This document shows, piece after piece, positions 5,646 to 5,675 of a DNA stretch of 5,675 bases (the stretch's first letter is position 1; the number at the start of each line of letters is the position of its first letter). The notes beneath the pieces were generated by a model that saw only the letters and a list, made by a program, of their open reading frames with translations, had not been told where the DNA came from and ran no database searches. The DNA comes from Hyphomicrobiaceae bacterium UBA2767 (GTDB taxonomy: Bacteria; Pseudomonadota; Alphaproteobacteria; Rhizobiales; Methyloligellaceae): positions 1 through 5,675 of the forward strand of contig DEIT01000153.1 of assembly GCA_002352635.1 (NCBI GenBank). Direction: 5' to 3'. The translations under genes and the position numbers were made by a program.

Positions 5646-5675
5646 TCCCGTCACCTGCGGCAATGACCGCTTTCG

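Overview
The window looks chromosomal and alphaproteobacterial, most likely from the Hyphomicrobiales/Rhizobiales. The evidence is the HAMP-linked chemoreceptor in the style of rhizobia, a MarR regulator with a cysteine tail, a PhnA/PhnY phosphonate-degradation pair resembling the Sinorhizobium phnWAY genes, moderately high GC coding sequence, and small degenerate palindromes sharing a GCGGAC core in the spacers. The genus is inference and was not determined.

Layout. Bases 1-182 hold no gene I can recognise; the first dozen bases look like the right half of one of the palindromes. A MarR-family regulator reads leftward (776 to 183). An AT-rich divergent spacer of roughly 285 bp follows (777-1060). 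It contains two copies of the palindrome GTTTCGAAAC and a perfect 9-bp inverted repeat, which are good candidate operators. A chemoreceptor with a nitrate/nitrite-sensing (NIT) domain reads rightward (1061-3133) and ends in a GC-rich hairpin that spans its stop codon. Bases 3134-3413 are non-coding and carry a cluster of degenerate hairpins.

A scar follows. On the minus strand, 3414-3739 is the 3' end of an amidase-signature gene, cut off at its 5' side and frameshifted near its end. Directly abutting it on the plus strand, 3736-4038 is the 3' quarter of a phosphonoacetate hydrolase gene (phnA). The two remnants meet head to head at about 3733-3740. The simplest reading is a deletion that removed the 5' halves of two divergently oriented genes and everything between them. 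The phosphonoacetaldehyde dehydrogenase gene phnY (4050-5510) follows the phnA remnant and is intact. The last 165 bases are non-coding, with two hairpins and the apparent left half of another palindrome.

How the genes work together. In the PhnW-PhnY-PhnA route, 2-aminoethylphosphonate becomes phosphonoacetaldehyde, then phosphonoacetate (PhnY), then acetate and phosphate (PhnA). Here PhnY is kept but the local PhnA is destroyed, so this locus alone cannot finish the route. The regulator and chemoreceptor form an unrelated divergent pair. I found no mobile element, RNA gene or CRISPR array. The most interesting items are the double-truncation scar, the MarR cysteine tail with its palindromic operators, and the repeated palindromes.
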